From: Flavobacteriales bacterium | Lineage (GTDB): Bacteria; Bacteroidota; Bacteroidia; JANQJC01 | DNA: 64,000 nucleotides | NCBI GenBank assembly: GCA_028281825.1 | Contig: JANQJC010000107.1 | Span: forward strand, 43,705-107,704 | Direction of reading: 5' to 3' | Part shown: positions 34,920-44,912 of the stretch, in pieces | How the letters are laid out: every line of letters begins with the position of its first letter | Position numbering within the stretch: position 1 is the first letter of the stretch | Position numbers and translations under genes: made by a program | Notes under the pieces: generated by a model | What the model saw: the letters and a program-made list of their open reading frames with translations, nothing else | What the model was told of the DNA's origin: nothing | The model's database searches: none

Positions 34920-35600
34920 ATGAAACTACGGCCTCTATTCCTTTTGCTAATAGGTATTGTGCTTATATCGTGCAATAGTTCCAGCAACAAAAAGGGTCTT
35001 ACTCAAGGTATAATTGAATACAAAATCATTTATCCAAACATGGATGAAAATGATATCATGTTGGCCAGCATGATGCCTAAGAGTATGAAGATGAAGTTTA
35101 AGGACAATAACACGGTGAGTGAATTGAAAACAGGAGCTGGTGTTTTCCAAACCAAATTTATCAACCAGAGCAAAGAGAAAAAGCTTATCCACTTGGTGAA
35201 AATGGTGAACAGCAAATATGGTTTAATACTCGACTCAGCAGAAATTTATGACAGTTATGCCAAAAAAGTGGATGGCATGCGTATAGAGAAAACACAGGAA
35301 ACCAAGGAAATAGCAGGTTATAAGTGTTACAGGGCCAAAGTAACGTTTAACCACCCTGAGAATAACTTTGATATTTACTACACCAACGATATCAAAATAA
35401 AAAGCCCTAATTGGTGTACTCCCTTCCATGAAATTGATGGAGTATTGATGGAGTACCAGCTGGAGAACTACAATATCCTTATGCGTCTAACGGCGGAGAA
35501 TGTGAGTGAACAAGATATTGAAGAAAGTGAGTTTAAGATGCCTGATGATTACGAAGAGATAAGCCAAGATGAAATGGAAGAGAAATTCCTTGATTTCTAA
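34920..35600 (+). CDS. putative lipoprotein (GLPGLI/DUF4412-like)
   Basis: 226 aa; LLIGIVLISCNSSSNKKG lipobox; KEIAGYKCYRAKV. Confidence 0.7.
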   Translation: MKLRPLFLLLIGIVLISCNSSSNKKGLTQGIIEYKIIYPNMDENDIMLASMMPKSMKMKFKDNNTVSELKTGAGVFQTKFINQSKEKKLIHLVKMVNSKYGLILDSAEIYDSYAKKVDGMRIEKTQETKEIAGYKCYRAKVTFNHPENNFDIYYTNDIKIKSPNWCTPFHEIDGVLMEYQLENYNILMRLTAENVSEQDIEESEFKMPDDYEEISQDEMEEKFLDF

Positions 35601-35626
35601 TCACCCCTCTCCTTTTATTACCCTTT

Positions 35627-36112
35627 TTAATTCTTAATGCAGGCACCAGTCCATTCAGCAGTATTGGCAGAACCGCTATTTTGATTGCTGGCCGAAACGT
35701 TTATCCATGTCCAACCACTTAAACATTGGCGGATACCCGTTACTGGAGATCTCATCATAATGAGGCAAGGTGCACCAACATTATTATGGTTGGCTGCATT
35801 GTAGATACAAATACCACCCCAATCACCTGACTGAGCGCCACTAGCTTGTTTCCAATCGTTGATATCTTCACTGAAATACCAAAACTGATGATAGTCCGTA
35901 TCATACACCAACAATCCATCATGAGGATTTGGGATATTATCTCTCTGGATGGTGTTCATGGTAGGTATCAAAAGCCCCCTTGTATTTGAAGCTATATGCA
36001 TTATTGAACTTGCATCAGGAGTAGTAGTTCCAACACCCACATTATTTGATTGAGCATTGACAATTAATGTACCCGCGAAAAACAGAACTATAAAAGAGTA
36101 AAACTTAATCAT
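35627..36112 (-). CDS. secreted hypothetical protein
   Basis: 161 aa; NVGVGTTTPDASSIMHIASNTRGLLIPTMNTIQRDNIPNPHDGLLVYDTDYHQFWYFS, a motif common in Bacteroidota surface proteins. Confidence 0.7.
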   Translation of the reverse strand: MIKFYSFIVLFFAGTLIVNAQSNNVGVGTTTPDASSIMHIASNTRGLLIPTMNTIQRDNIPNPHDGLLVYDTDYHQFWYFSEDINDWKQASGAQSGDWGGICIYNAANHNNVGAPCLIMMRSPVTGIRQCLSGWTWINVSASNQNSGSANTAEWTGACIKN

Positions 36113-36202
36113 ATTAAATAGGCATTATTGATTCATAAGGGAGCTTCAAAAATAGTCTTTTTTAGCTTCTAAGAAAGCAAATCACATTCTTTTTGGGCTG
36201 CA

Positions 36203-39200
36203 TTACCTAATGAGTGTCACCGCTCCCCAGTATCGACGCTGCTTGCCAAAAACATCCCTAAAGTAAATGTAGTAAATGAATACGCCTTGTTCAGCTTCAC
36301 TACCTCCCAAGCGCTTTCCGTCCCAACCTATATCTTCTCCGTGGTCGTTGTAAACCAGGTTGCTCCACCTGTCAAACACTTGCATCCTGTAGGTAGTAAA
36401 ACCTACTCCCTTTGGCTTAAAGATATCATTTATATCGTCATCATCAGGTGTAAATGCATCGGGGATGTATACTGTAAACTCAGGCTGAATGACTATTCTG
36501 TCACTGGCTTCATCCCAGCAGCCAAAATTGTTTTCAACCCGCATGGTAACGAAATAGATACCAGTATCGGGATATTCATGACTTGGCTCGCTTAATGTTG
36601 AGTTGGTACTATCGCCAAACTCCCAATGCCAAATGGTTGCGCCAGTCGACTGGTCTTCAAAATCAACAACGGGATAAATAAGATTTCCGATGATAGGCTC
36701 TGCATCAAACCCAGCTTTGGGAACAGGATGTATGGTGATGTAATCATCTATCACTAGAGAATCAGTGCAACCTTTCTTAGAGGTGGCAATCAAGCTAACT
36801 GTATAAGTACCTGCACTATCATAAATAAGGGCTGGACTAATAAAGTTGGTTGTTTCCCCATTGCCGAAATCCCATTGCCAGCTTGAGCTATTAAAACCTC
36901 CCTCAGAAATAGTGGTATTGTTGGTAAAGTTCACCGTTGTGGGGTTGCACCCTTCTAATGTATCAGCTTCAAAATCAACGTCTGGTAAAGGGTTTACGGT
37001 TATCACAATATCTTTCACAACTGTTGGTGAACCACAGTTATCTGTTACTGTAATGGTATAAGTAGTTGTAGTATCTGGAGATACAACAAATGGCCCTGGA
37101 GTGGATTGTCCTGTGCTCCATGCATAGGTGTAATTAGAATTACTACCGCTTGCTTGTGCATTGATTTGCACTGAGTCACCCTCGCATATGCTAGCATCAG
37201 GTGTGGTGTTTACACTTAACATTGGAAGCACCAATACCTGTGTTGTATCCGTAGCAGAACGGCAACCATTGACATCACTGGCATAAACTGTATATTGAGT
37301 AGTAACATTTGGGCTTACTGTGAGTGAAGCGCCTACAAAACCATTATTCCAATGATAACTGTAAGGGCTGACGCCTCCATTGGCACTAGCTGATAGTGTT
37401 GTGTTTGAACCAAAGCAGATATTTACATTACCACTAGCAACTACAGACAGTTGTGTTGGTTCTGAAATGGTAGTTGATGCAGTAGCCGTGCAACCATTTG
37501 CATCAGTCACAGTAACTGAGTTGGTGCCCACTGTTAAAGTAGTTTCAGTCATGGCTGTGCCGCCGTTACTCCAAGAATAGGTGTAAGGGAACACCCCACC
37601 AGTTGCACTAGCTGTGGCTTTACCGTCTTGTTCACCAAAGCAGGATATGTCTTCTACATTGGTAAGATTAACAGAAAGCACAGAGGGCTCATTTACGGCA
37701 GCAGTAACGGTTGAAGTACAACTATTGGCATCAGTAACTGTTACTGTATATGTTCCTGCCGGCAAGTTTGATATTTGGGCTGATTGCTGGTTATTACTCC
37801 AGGTATAGGTATAACCTGTTCCAGGTGTTCCACCAGCGGCAGTGGCTGTAATGCTTCCATCGTTTCCACCATTGCAGCTTACATTGGTTCCAGCACTTAT
37901 ACTTCCAATTAAGGTGTCTGGTTCGTTAAGAACTGTATCAACTGTTGCTGTGCAGCCATTGGCATCTGTAACTGTGCATGTGTATACCCCTGGTTCTAAG
38001 TTAATTGCTTGGGCTGTATTATCACCGCTTGACCATGCATAGGTGTAATTTGTTGTACCACCACTCCCCTGTGCTGTTGCGCTTGCGTCATCCGCGCCAT
38101 AGCAGGAAGCATCAGTGGCCACGCTAATTGATGCCGTTAATAAAGTTGGTTCGTTAATTGTGACTGTTTCTGTTGCAGTACAGCCATTGACATCAGTTAC
38201 AGTAACAGTAGGCGTACCAGCGGGCAGCATCACTGCAATGGCATTACTTTCTCCATTTGACCATTGGAAAGTATAAGGGGACATTCCTCCTGAGCCACTG
38301 GCTGTTGCAGAACCATCATTACCCGCATTACAACCCACATCGTTATTAAAAGTGACAGAAGCAACAAGAGCAGTCGGTTCAGCTAAGGTTACTGTTTGCG
38401 TAACTGTGCAAGCGCCAGCGTCGGTTACAGTCACCGTATGTGTGCCTGCCGTCATTCCGGTGGCTGCTGCATCAGTTTGTCCATCACTCCAAGCATAAGT
38501 ATAAGGCGCAGTGCCACCAAAGCCTTCTGCAGTGGCAGTTCCATCATCAGCACCATTACAAGTAAGGTCAGTACTTGCTGTAATGCTGGCAGAGAATACA
38601 GGAGGTTGACTTAAAGTAAAATCTTGAGAAGTAGTGCACGAATTGGCATCAGTAACAGTAACGGTATAGGTACCTGCGGCAAAGCCATTACCGATGGAGT
38701 CCGCATCACCACCTGTCCAATTATAGGAATAACCAGGTGTGCCGCCTGTGGTGCTGATGATTACTTCACCATCACTACCACCATTACAACTAGGTTCAGT
38801 GCTTGATACTGTTCCGATGCTTATCACAGATGGTTCATCAATAGTTACGTTTGTAGTGGCTACACAGCTGTTATTCCAACTTGCGTATACCGTATAAGCA
38901 CCTGGAGCAAGCCCATTAAAGTCAGGCGATGCTTGATAATTTGTCCCGTCAGTAGAGTATTCGTATTGACCGATACCACCAATACCTGAAGCCGTGATGG
39001 TACCGTCCGTTCCTCCATTACACAAGGCATCGGTAAAGTTTGCGGTGACCAAAATTGGCTCTATTAATGGAACATTAGCGTTGGGGTTACTCCCAGTGGT
39101 AGGCCCATTCACCGGTGTACCATCATAAGTGGCGTTACCTTGGGCATTCACATAGTTACCTTCAAATTGATAATACCCGACCAGGCCCGGCTGTGTGCCT

Positions 39201-39790
39201 GGTGCCAAAAGTGGTGTATTCATGTTACCTTCTATCTGGGTTTGGGTTCTGGCGGTATTCCAAATCCTTACTTCATCTATATACCCATTAAAAAGTTCAG
39301 TACTGCTTTGGCTTTGAGCTCCTATAGCTGTTAAATAATCATTTTGAAAAAGTGTGCCTGTAGCTGCTAAGCTGTTTACCAAACAACCATTTACGTAGTA
39401 CCTAGCCTCTGCCCCATCGTAAACCGCGGCTATATGGTAAACCTCATTGGCATTGTAGGTAAAACCGCTTGTTAAGAAAAAGAAACCATCTGAGGTAGTA
39501 AACTCGAAGCTACCCATCCTAAGCAAATAATTAGAATTTGGAGGACCTGTGTGCTTAGAAACTATATTTCCTGTTGCCACCTGTGAAGAAACCAGTGCTT
39601 CAACGGTAACTGTGGTGCCAGTAATATCAAGGTCGCCAACAGTTACATAATCAGCGGCGGCGGGAGATGTATTTAACCAGTTTTGGGCATCGGCATCATA
39701 AGGCATTACAAAAAGCAAAAGGACTATTAACGCCCCTATGCTGATTGAAAGAAAATTATAAAATCTTGCCATTGCTCTAAAACGGTGCAA
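36203..39790 (-). CDS. large adhesin: LamG-like domain, about 7 SprB-type repeats, PKD-like domains, CHU_C gliding-motility-associated C-terminal domain
   Basis: 1195 aa; repeated CNGGxDGxxTAxxxGGxxPYTYxWSNG..AGTYTVTVTDANGCT; VYIPDAFTPDDDDINDIFKPKG...YNDHGEDIGWDGK...VFIYYI. Confidence 0.92.
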   Translation of the reverse strand: MHRFRAMARFYNFLSISIGALIVLLLFVMPYDADAQNWLNTSPAAADYVTVGDLDITGTTVTVEALVSSQVATGNIVSKHTGPPNSNYLLRMGSFEFTTSDGFFFLTSGFTYNANEVYHIAAVYDGAEARYYVNGCLVNSLAATGTLFQNDYLTAIGAQSQSSTELFNGYIDEVRIWNTARTQTQIEGNMNTPLLAPGTQPGLVGYYQFEGNYVNAQGNATYDGTPVNGPTTGSNPNANVPLIEPILVTANFTDALCNGGTDGTITASGIGGIGQYEYSTDGTNYQASPDFNGLAPGAYTVYASWNNSCVATTNVTIDEPSVISIGTVSSTEPSCNGGSDGEVIISTTGGTPGYSYNWTGGDADSIGNGFAAGTYTVTVTDANSCTTSQDFTLSQPPVFSASITASTDLTCNGADDGTATAEGFGGTAPYTYAWSDGQTDAAATGMTAGTHTVTVTDAGACTVTQTVTLAEPTALVASVTFNNDVGCNAGNDGSATASGSGGMSPYTFQWSNGESNAIAVMLPAGTPTVTVTDVNGCTATETVTINEPTLLTASISVATDASCYGADDASATAQGSGGTTNYTYAWSSGDNTAQAINLEPGVYTCTVTDANGCTATVDTVLNEPDTLIGSISAGTNVSCNGGNDGSITATAAGGTPGTGYTYTWSNNQQSAQISNLPAGTYTVTVTDANSCTSTVTAAVNEPSVLSVNLTNVEDISCFGEQDGKATASATGGVFPYTYSWSNGGTAMTETTLTVGTNSVTVTDANGCTATASTTISEPTQLSVVASGNVNICFGSNTTLSASANGGVSPYSYHWNNGFVGASLTVSPNVTTQYTVYASDVNGCRSATDTTQVLVLPMLSVNTTPDASICEGDSVQINAQASGSNSNYTYAWSTGQSTPGPFVVSPDTTTTYTITVTDNCGSPTVVKDIVITVNPLPDVDFEADTLEGCNPTTVNFTNNTTISEGGFNSSSWQWDFGNGETTNFISPALIYDSAGTYTVSLIATSKKGCTDSLVIDDYITIHPVPKAGFDAEPIIGNLIYPVVDFEDQSTGATIWHWEFGDSTNSTLSEPSHEYPDTGIYFVTMRVENNFGCWDEASDRIVIQPEFTVYIPDAFTPDDDDINDIFKPKGVGFTTYRMQVFDRWSNLVYNDHGEDIGWDGKRLGGSEAEQGVFIYYIYFRDVFGKQRRYWGAVTLIR

Positions 39791-39913
39791 AGATAAGATA
39801 TTTACCGCTCGAAATCTTAAACACCCAACTCCTGTTATGCTGATTTATCAACAAATGTAACGCAAACAGAAGCACGTTATTAGAAGATGAAAGGTTGGGT
39901 AAAAGTAAAAGGT

Positions 39914-40291
39914 TTAGCTAACTGACATGAATTCAAACTCCACATCAACCACTTCTTCAAAAGCTTTTCCATCATCTAGTTGGTCGGGGTCATCATCGTG
40001 GTAATACCAAATAATCTTTACTTGTTTGCCATTTTCCTTCAACTCGGCAAGGTGATTGAATATCTCCATCAATCGTACGTAGGTACCCGTATTGTAGTAT
40101 TCAAGGTTAATATCCAGTTCTATCATGCCTTCCACTCTCTCAAGGTGCTCTTGCAACCATTCCAACACCTGAACATAGAACTTCAAGGAATTTTCGGGCA
40201 TAGACCTTCCGCTAATCTCAAACTGACGTTGTTCAAGATCAAATACAACCCTGGGGGTGCTGGCTGTCGGTTGTAGCGTTAACTTGCTCAT
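39914..40291 (-). CDS. SiaC-family (DUF1987) regulatory phosphoprotein
   Basis: 125 aa; TPRVVFDLEQRQFEISGRSMPENSLKFYVQVLEWLQEHL; NLEYYNTGTYVRLMEIFNHL; VKIIWYYHDDDPDQLDDGKAFEEVV. Confidence 0.88.
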   Translation of the reverse strand: MSKLTLQPTASTPRVVFDLEQRQFEISGRSMPENSLKFYVQVLEWLQEHLERVEGMIELDINLEYYNTGTYVRLMEIFNHLAELKENGKQVKIIWYYHDDDPDQLDDGKAFEEVVDVEFEFMSVS

Positions 40292-40393
40292 TCCCTTTTA
40301 AGTAACGCTAATATAAAACAGCTTTTTCATCAAAACCAAAAAGTATCGATTGATAACCAACAAGCATCGGTTAATAACATTCAGGGAAGAAAA

Positions 40394-40465
40394 AACTGGA
40401 GCCGAAGAAAACCACTAATGGGCTTGAACAGTAAGGTAGGTAAGATATAATCTCCGGCCCCAGTT
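40394..40465 (-). promoter_or_regulatory. candidate terminator/attenuator-like stem upstream of the SiaC-family gene
   Basis: Minus strand AACTGGGGCCGGAGA ... TCTTCGGCTCCAGTT pairs over 15 bp (two G-U) and is followed by TTTTTTC (T-run maps to 40390-40395). Confidence 0.55.
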
Positions 40466-40720
40466 AATACGCACCTCTTTGAATGCAATATTATAGTTGC
40501 CAGATTAAACACATCCTTTCTAAAAGTTATTAAATCATGAACATAAGTTAACTTCCAATAAAATCAATAGCTTCAGCTACTCAACTATGAAAAACTTTTC
40601 AGTAAATTGATTAATCGGGCAATAAACAGCAACCTGATAATGTTTTAAATATAATAGAAACCCAAAAATCCTGAGATATGGCTCCCTGATGTACTTTTTC
40701 ATTTTCTAAAACACACAGCC

Positions 40721-42184
40721 ATGAAACGCATCAGCCTTACCACCCTAGCATTGGTTTGCTTATTATCGGCCTATGGCCAGGAGAATCTCGGAATAGCCAA
40801 TAGCAATTACGCAGGAACAAACGGGATTTACATTAACCCCTCATCTATTGTTGATTCAAAAGTTTTTCTGGATATCAACCTGATTGGCGCATCTGCTTTT
40901 TTGCATAATGACTATGTATACCTTTCTAAAAACGATTTCTACTTCCCCAGAGACATCGGGAAAGCTTTCCCTGAACCCTTGGATAAATATAATGGCAGCA
41001 GAAAGTATGGCTATATTGATTTAGCTGCCCATGCTCCCGCCTTCACCTTATCCATTGGTGACCATGGCTTTGGCTTTCATGCTGACTTACGTAGCGTCAC
41101 TGGTGCATACAGAGTGCCACAATCGGTGGCTAAATTTGCTTTTGAAGGGCTTGCCTATAGTCCCCAACACCTGACTGAGTTTGACGAAAATAACTTCTTT
41201 GGTAATTCGATGACCTTTGCTGAATTTGGGTTGAGCTATGGCTTTATTTTCAAAAAACTGCGCAAAGAGCTATGGACGGTTGGCATTACCGGTAAATACC
41301 TCGTGGGTATAGCAGGTGCTGGCTTTGACTCAAGGCAGGCACAATTTGAAGTGCTGGATGGTGAGGATATGGTGGTTTACAATTTCGATGGTGAAATGGG
41401 CTATGCCCAGGGTTGGAATAGTGGCAGGGGTATAGGTGCTGATATTGGCTTTACCTATAAGCGCATGCTGGAAGACGTAACCCATTATAGCCCACATACC
41501 AAAAGCGGTGGATGCCGCACTGCTGACTATAAGTGGAAATTTGGGGCATCATTGCTGGATGTAGGAAGGATTAGGTTTAATCGCAATGCTACCCACCAGG
41601 AATACAGCACGGCCAGCACTACCTGGGAGAGCTATGACACAACTGCCTTATCTGATGTAAACTCAACAGGTGACGCTGTTTCGGGGCAGTTTGTAGAAGG
41701 TGTGGATGTGGTAACTACCAATCAATACAATTCTTGGTTACCTATGGCTGGTTCCATCCAGTTTGATTATAACCTGGGTAAGAATTTTTACCTGAACTCA
41801 ACAATTATACAAGGCTTTCGTCTACCTGGTATGCTTACCTCTATGAGGCCTAATGTGATTTCAGTAACCCCGCGGTATGAGAGGATGCGCTTTGAGGTGG
41901 CTATGCCAGTTTCACTGGTGCATTTTCAATACCCCCAATTTGGTTTGATGTTAAGGCTGAACAACTTGGTGATTGGTACAGACAGGTTAAGCACTTATCT
42001 ATTCAGGTGGGATGTATACGGTGCAGATATTTACTTCAACCTTAAGATACCTATTTTTAGAAATCCCGCCTGCAATAACAGAACCAAGAGCACCCGCAGC
42101 AGTGCCCCTAAGAGCAAAAAGGGTGGCAAAAAGAAAAAGGTGAACAGCGCTAATGATTGCCCTGCATATGGCATCAACTATTGA
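40721..42184 (+). CDS. DUF5723-like outer membrane protein
   Basis: 487 aa; GQENLGIANSNYAGTNGIYINPSSIVDSKVFLDINLIG. Confidence 0.75.
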   Translation: MKRISLTTLALVCLLSAYGQENLGIANSNYAGTNGIYINPSSIVDSKVFLDINLIGASAFLHNDYVYLSKNDFYFPRDIGKAFPEPLDKYNGSRKYGYIDLAAHAPAFTLSIGDHGFGFHADLRSVTGAYRVPQSVAKFAFEGLAYSPQHLTEFDENNFFGNSMTFAEFGLSYGFIFKKLRKELWTVGITGKYLVGIAGAGFDSRQAQFEVLDGEDMVVYNFDGEMGYAQGWNSGRGIGADIGFTYKRMLEDVTHYSPHTKSGGCRTADYKWKFGASLLDVGRIRFNRNATHQEYSTASTTWESYDTTALSDVNSTGDAVSGQFVEGVDVVTTNQYNSWLPMAGSIQFDYNLGKNFYLNSTIIQGFRLPGMLTSMRPNVISVTPRYERMRFEVAMPVSLVHFQYPQFGLMLRLNNLVIGTDRLSTYLFRWDVYGADIYFNLKIPIFRNPACNNRTKSTRSSAPKSKKGGKKKKVNSANDCPAYGINY

Positions 42185-42259
42185 TATAGTCTTGGGTAAG
42201 GTATGTGAAGCAAATAAAATTTGCTCAAAATGGTTAAACCATAAGAGTAAAAAGTTGTT

Positions 42260-43609
42260 TTGCATACCTTTAGCCCAATGCAAAAACTGCTCAACTTTCT
42301 GTCGCGACCTGCTGATATTACCCAATTGGTATATTTCAGGTTGGCCTTTGGGGGCTTGATGTCTTGGGAAGTTATCAGGTATTTTATCTACGGTAAAATC
42401 CATAAATACTTTATTGCACCAGAGTATAACTTTCACTTCTACAATCTGGATTTCATTAAGCCCTTGCCTGGAGTTGGGATGTATCTGGTTTTTGGTGTTA
42501 TTGGTATTTGTGCCTTGTTGGTAGCTTTGGGTTTATTTTACAAGGTGGCTGCCATTGGTTTGTTTGTGTCTTTCACTTACATGTTTTTACTAGACCAAAC
42601 GCGGTATCTCAATCACTTTTACTTGATTTCCCTCATTTGCTTTTTGATGATATTCGTTCCAGCGAATAAGGATTTCTCCCTGGACTGCCTCAGAAAACCA
42701 CAAATAAGGCAGGAAAAGACATTTGCTTGGCACAAGTATATCATCATGTTCCAGTTATCTATCGCTTACTTTTTTGGCGGCATAGCCAAGCTTAACCCCG
42801 ACTGGTTGCAAGGTGAGCCAATAAGGATGTGGCTGGCACATCGGCTTGACTTTCCAATTATCGGCCAATACTTTACAGAAGAATGGATGGTATATTTCTT
42901 TGTGTATAGCGGCTTGTTGTTTGATTTACTGATAGTTCCCCTCCTATTATGGAAAAAAACCAGATGGCCTGCTTTCATTGCAGTTGCTTTTTTCCATTTG
43001 ATGAATGACCAACTCTTTTTGATTGGTATATTCCCATGGTTTATGCTGTTTAGCACCGCTATTATTTTCTTCGACTTTTTGCCTCCTTTTTGGCGCAAAT
43101 GGAAAGCTTTTAATGAAAACTATGTGCCCCGTAATCAACTTAGCAAGCTCTCTACCTATCTCTTACTGGGATATGTATTGATTCAGATACTATTACCCTT
43201 CAGGCATTGGCTTTACCCGGGTAATGTAAGTTGGACAGAAGAAGGGCACAAGTTTGCATGGCATATGAAACTGAGAAGCAAAATTGCCCATACCCGCTTT
43301 TTTATTGAAGACAAATTTGACCACCGGAAAAAAGAGATAAGCCCCAGTTACTTTTTGAATGAGAGCCAAATGAGAAAAATGGCAGGGCATCCTGAAATGA
43401 TTATCCAGTTTGCCCACTATCTGGAGAAAAAGCTAGCTGAAGATGGTATCAGAAACATTGAGATAAAGACAATCAGCTATGCTTCACTCAATGGGCGAAA
43501 AATGCAGCTACTGGTTGATTCAACTATTGATTTGGCCGCACAAAAGAATACCACTTTTAAGCCTTACAACTGGGTATTACCCCTCACTACGCCACTGAAA
43601 CAAGAGTAA
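42260..43609 (+). CDS. HTTM-domain membrane protein (vitamin K-dependent gamma-carboxylase-like)
   Basis: 449 aa; multi-TM; LVYFRLAFGGLMSWEVIRYF, FVPANKDFSLDC, FQLSIAYFFGGIAKLNPDWLQGEPIRMWL. Confidence 0.85.
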   Translation: MHTFSPMQKLLNFLSRPADITQLVYFRLAFGGLMSWEVIRYFIYGKIHKYFIAPEYNFHFYNLDFIKPLPGVGMYLVFGVIGICALLVALGLFYKVAAIGLFVSFTYMFLLDQTRYLNHFYLISLICFLMIFVPANKDFSLDCLRKPQIRQEKTFAWHKYIIMFQLSIAYFFGGIAKLNPDWLQGEPIRMWLAHRLDFPIIGQYFTEEWMVYFFVYSGLLFDLLIVPLLLWKKTRWPAFIAVAFFHLMNDQLFLIGIFPWFMLFSTAIIFFDFLPPFWRKWKAFNENYVPRNQLSKLSTYLLLGYVLIQILLPFRHWLYPGNVSWTEEGHKFAWHMKLRSKIAHTRFFIEDKFDHRKKEISPSYFLNESQMRKMAGHPEMIIQFAHYLEKKLAEDGIRNIEIKTISYASLNGRKMQLLVDSTIDLAAQKNTTFKPYNWVLPLTTPLKQE

Positions 43610-44902
43610 TTACTCTACTACTAGCTTGCTTACCTTGCTACCTTCTTTGAATACCAATCTCGCGAAATACAAGCCTTTGGCCTGACCTGCCAAATCTATA
43701 GAGAAATTACCTGTTACCACTTCATTAGGAGATTGAGTTTCAACCAATCTACCGAATGAGTCCAGGATTTCAACATATTGCACCTGAGAGGTTGTACTAT
43801 TGTATGCTATGTTAAATTGCCCTGAAGATGGGTTGGGATAAACTTCAACTTGTATATTGCTCAAATCATAAGCATTAACCCCAGCGGGAAAGTCAGCAAT
43901 CAAAGGATTTCTTGTAGTTTCGAGTATGGAGCGAATGATATCTATCTGTCCCTCTGTGAGCATGTTCATGCATGCTTCATCGCTATAGTCCATGTAATTC
44001 TCAATCATGTCCTTGAAATCAGTAGGGCTATCAGTGCATGAGTTTTTGTTCAAATTGCATTCTTGTTGTGAGGCACTAGCTGAAAATGGGGTATCATCGA
44101 TACCATCATCTTCACTACAGCCACCATCGCCCCAAATATGGCGCAGACCTAAATAGTGTCCTACTTCGTGAGTGCATGTCCTCCCCCTGTCGGTAACAGA
44201 TAAAAGGCCGCTTGCCGATGGATTGTTTCTGCCAAACACCTCATAGTGTACTACTACACCCTCAAGGGTGCTATCAGCAGCTTCTTGACCAGACGGCCAA
44301 TTAGGTGCACCCACTGGTGGATAAGCGAAACCCAAAATAAATGGGGAACCAAAAATAGAGAAGTCTCCCACCCATATATTCAGGTATCTGCTTGGTGGCC
44401 ATCCATCTTTACCACCCGCAGATGAGCTTTTAATATCGTCCTGATTAAAGGCATCCATAAAACTACTCCTGTTGGTTTGAGTTCTGGTGATACCAGTCGT
44501 CCAGTTTCCATCAGGGTCTACATTTGCCAAGTAAAACTCTATGCCTGCATCTCCAGCTACTGGTTTAAACTCAGCCCTGGTAAGGTTAGTATCGGGGTTC
44601 ATCCTGCGGTAATCCTCATTCAATACATCTATCTGGTTGTATATTAAACTATCGTGCAAATTCTCAGTGGCATTGTTGTATAAAACATGAACTACCACTG
44701 GTATTCTATAGATGTTTTGCCCACCGTTTTTACTCTGAGCTTGCTCCTTCGCCATGTTAAAGGTTTGCTGAACAGCTTCAAGATAACCAGGATTAGCCAT
44801 CTCTCTTTTTTGCATAGCTTCAACAGTATAGCAACGGTTTACTTCCTGTGCACTTACCGAGAGACCTACACTCATTAGTAAAAGTAGAACTACATTTTTC
44901 AT
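43610..44902 (-). CDS. M43 (pappalysin/cytophagalysin)-like zinc metalloprotease with T9SS sorting domain
   Basis: 430 aa; TCTHEVGHYLGLRHIWGDGGCSEDDGIDDTP; C-terminal VYPNPSSGQFNI...AKGLYFARLVFKEGSKVSKLVVE. Confidence 0.92.
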   Translation of the reverse strand: MKNVVLLLLMSVGLSVSAQEVNRCYTVEAMQKREMANPGYLEAVQQTFNMAKEQAQSKNGGQNIYRIPVVVHVLYNNATENLHDSLIYNQIDVLNEDYRRMNPDTNLTRAEFKPVAGDAGIEFYLANVDPDGNWTTGITRTQTNRSSFMDAFNQDDIKSSSAGGKDGWPPSRYLNIWVGDFSIFGSPFILGFAYPPVGAPNWPSGQEAADSTLEGVVVHYEVFGRNNPSASGLLSVTDRGRTCTHEVGHYLGLRHIWGDGGCSEDDGIDDTPFSASASQQECNLNKNSCTDSPTDFKDMIENYMDYSDEACMNMLTEGQIDIIRSILETTRNPLIADFPAGVNAYDLSNIQVEVYPNPSSGQFNIAYNSTTSQVQYVEILDSFGRLVETQSPNEVVTGNFSIDLAGQAKGLYFARLVFKEGSKVSKLVVE

Positions 44903-44912
44903 ATTTATCTGT

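Noticed and set aside
36203-39790. Regular repeats considered as CRISPR-like or satellite DNA
   Set aside because: The periodicity is protein-level (SprB/PKD domains) inside one intact ORF; no identical direct repeats with unique spacers.
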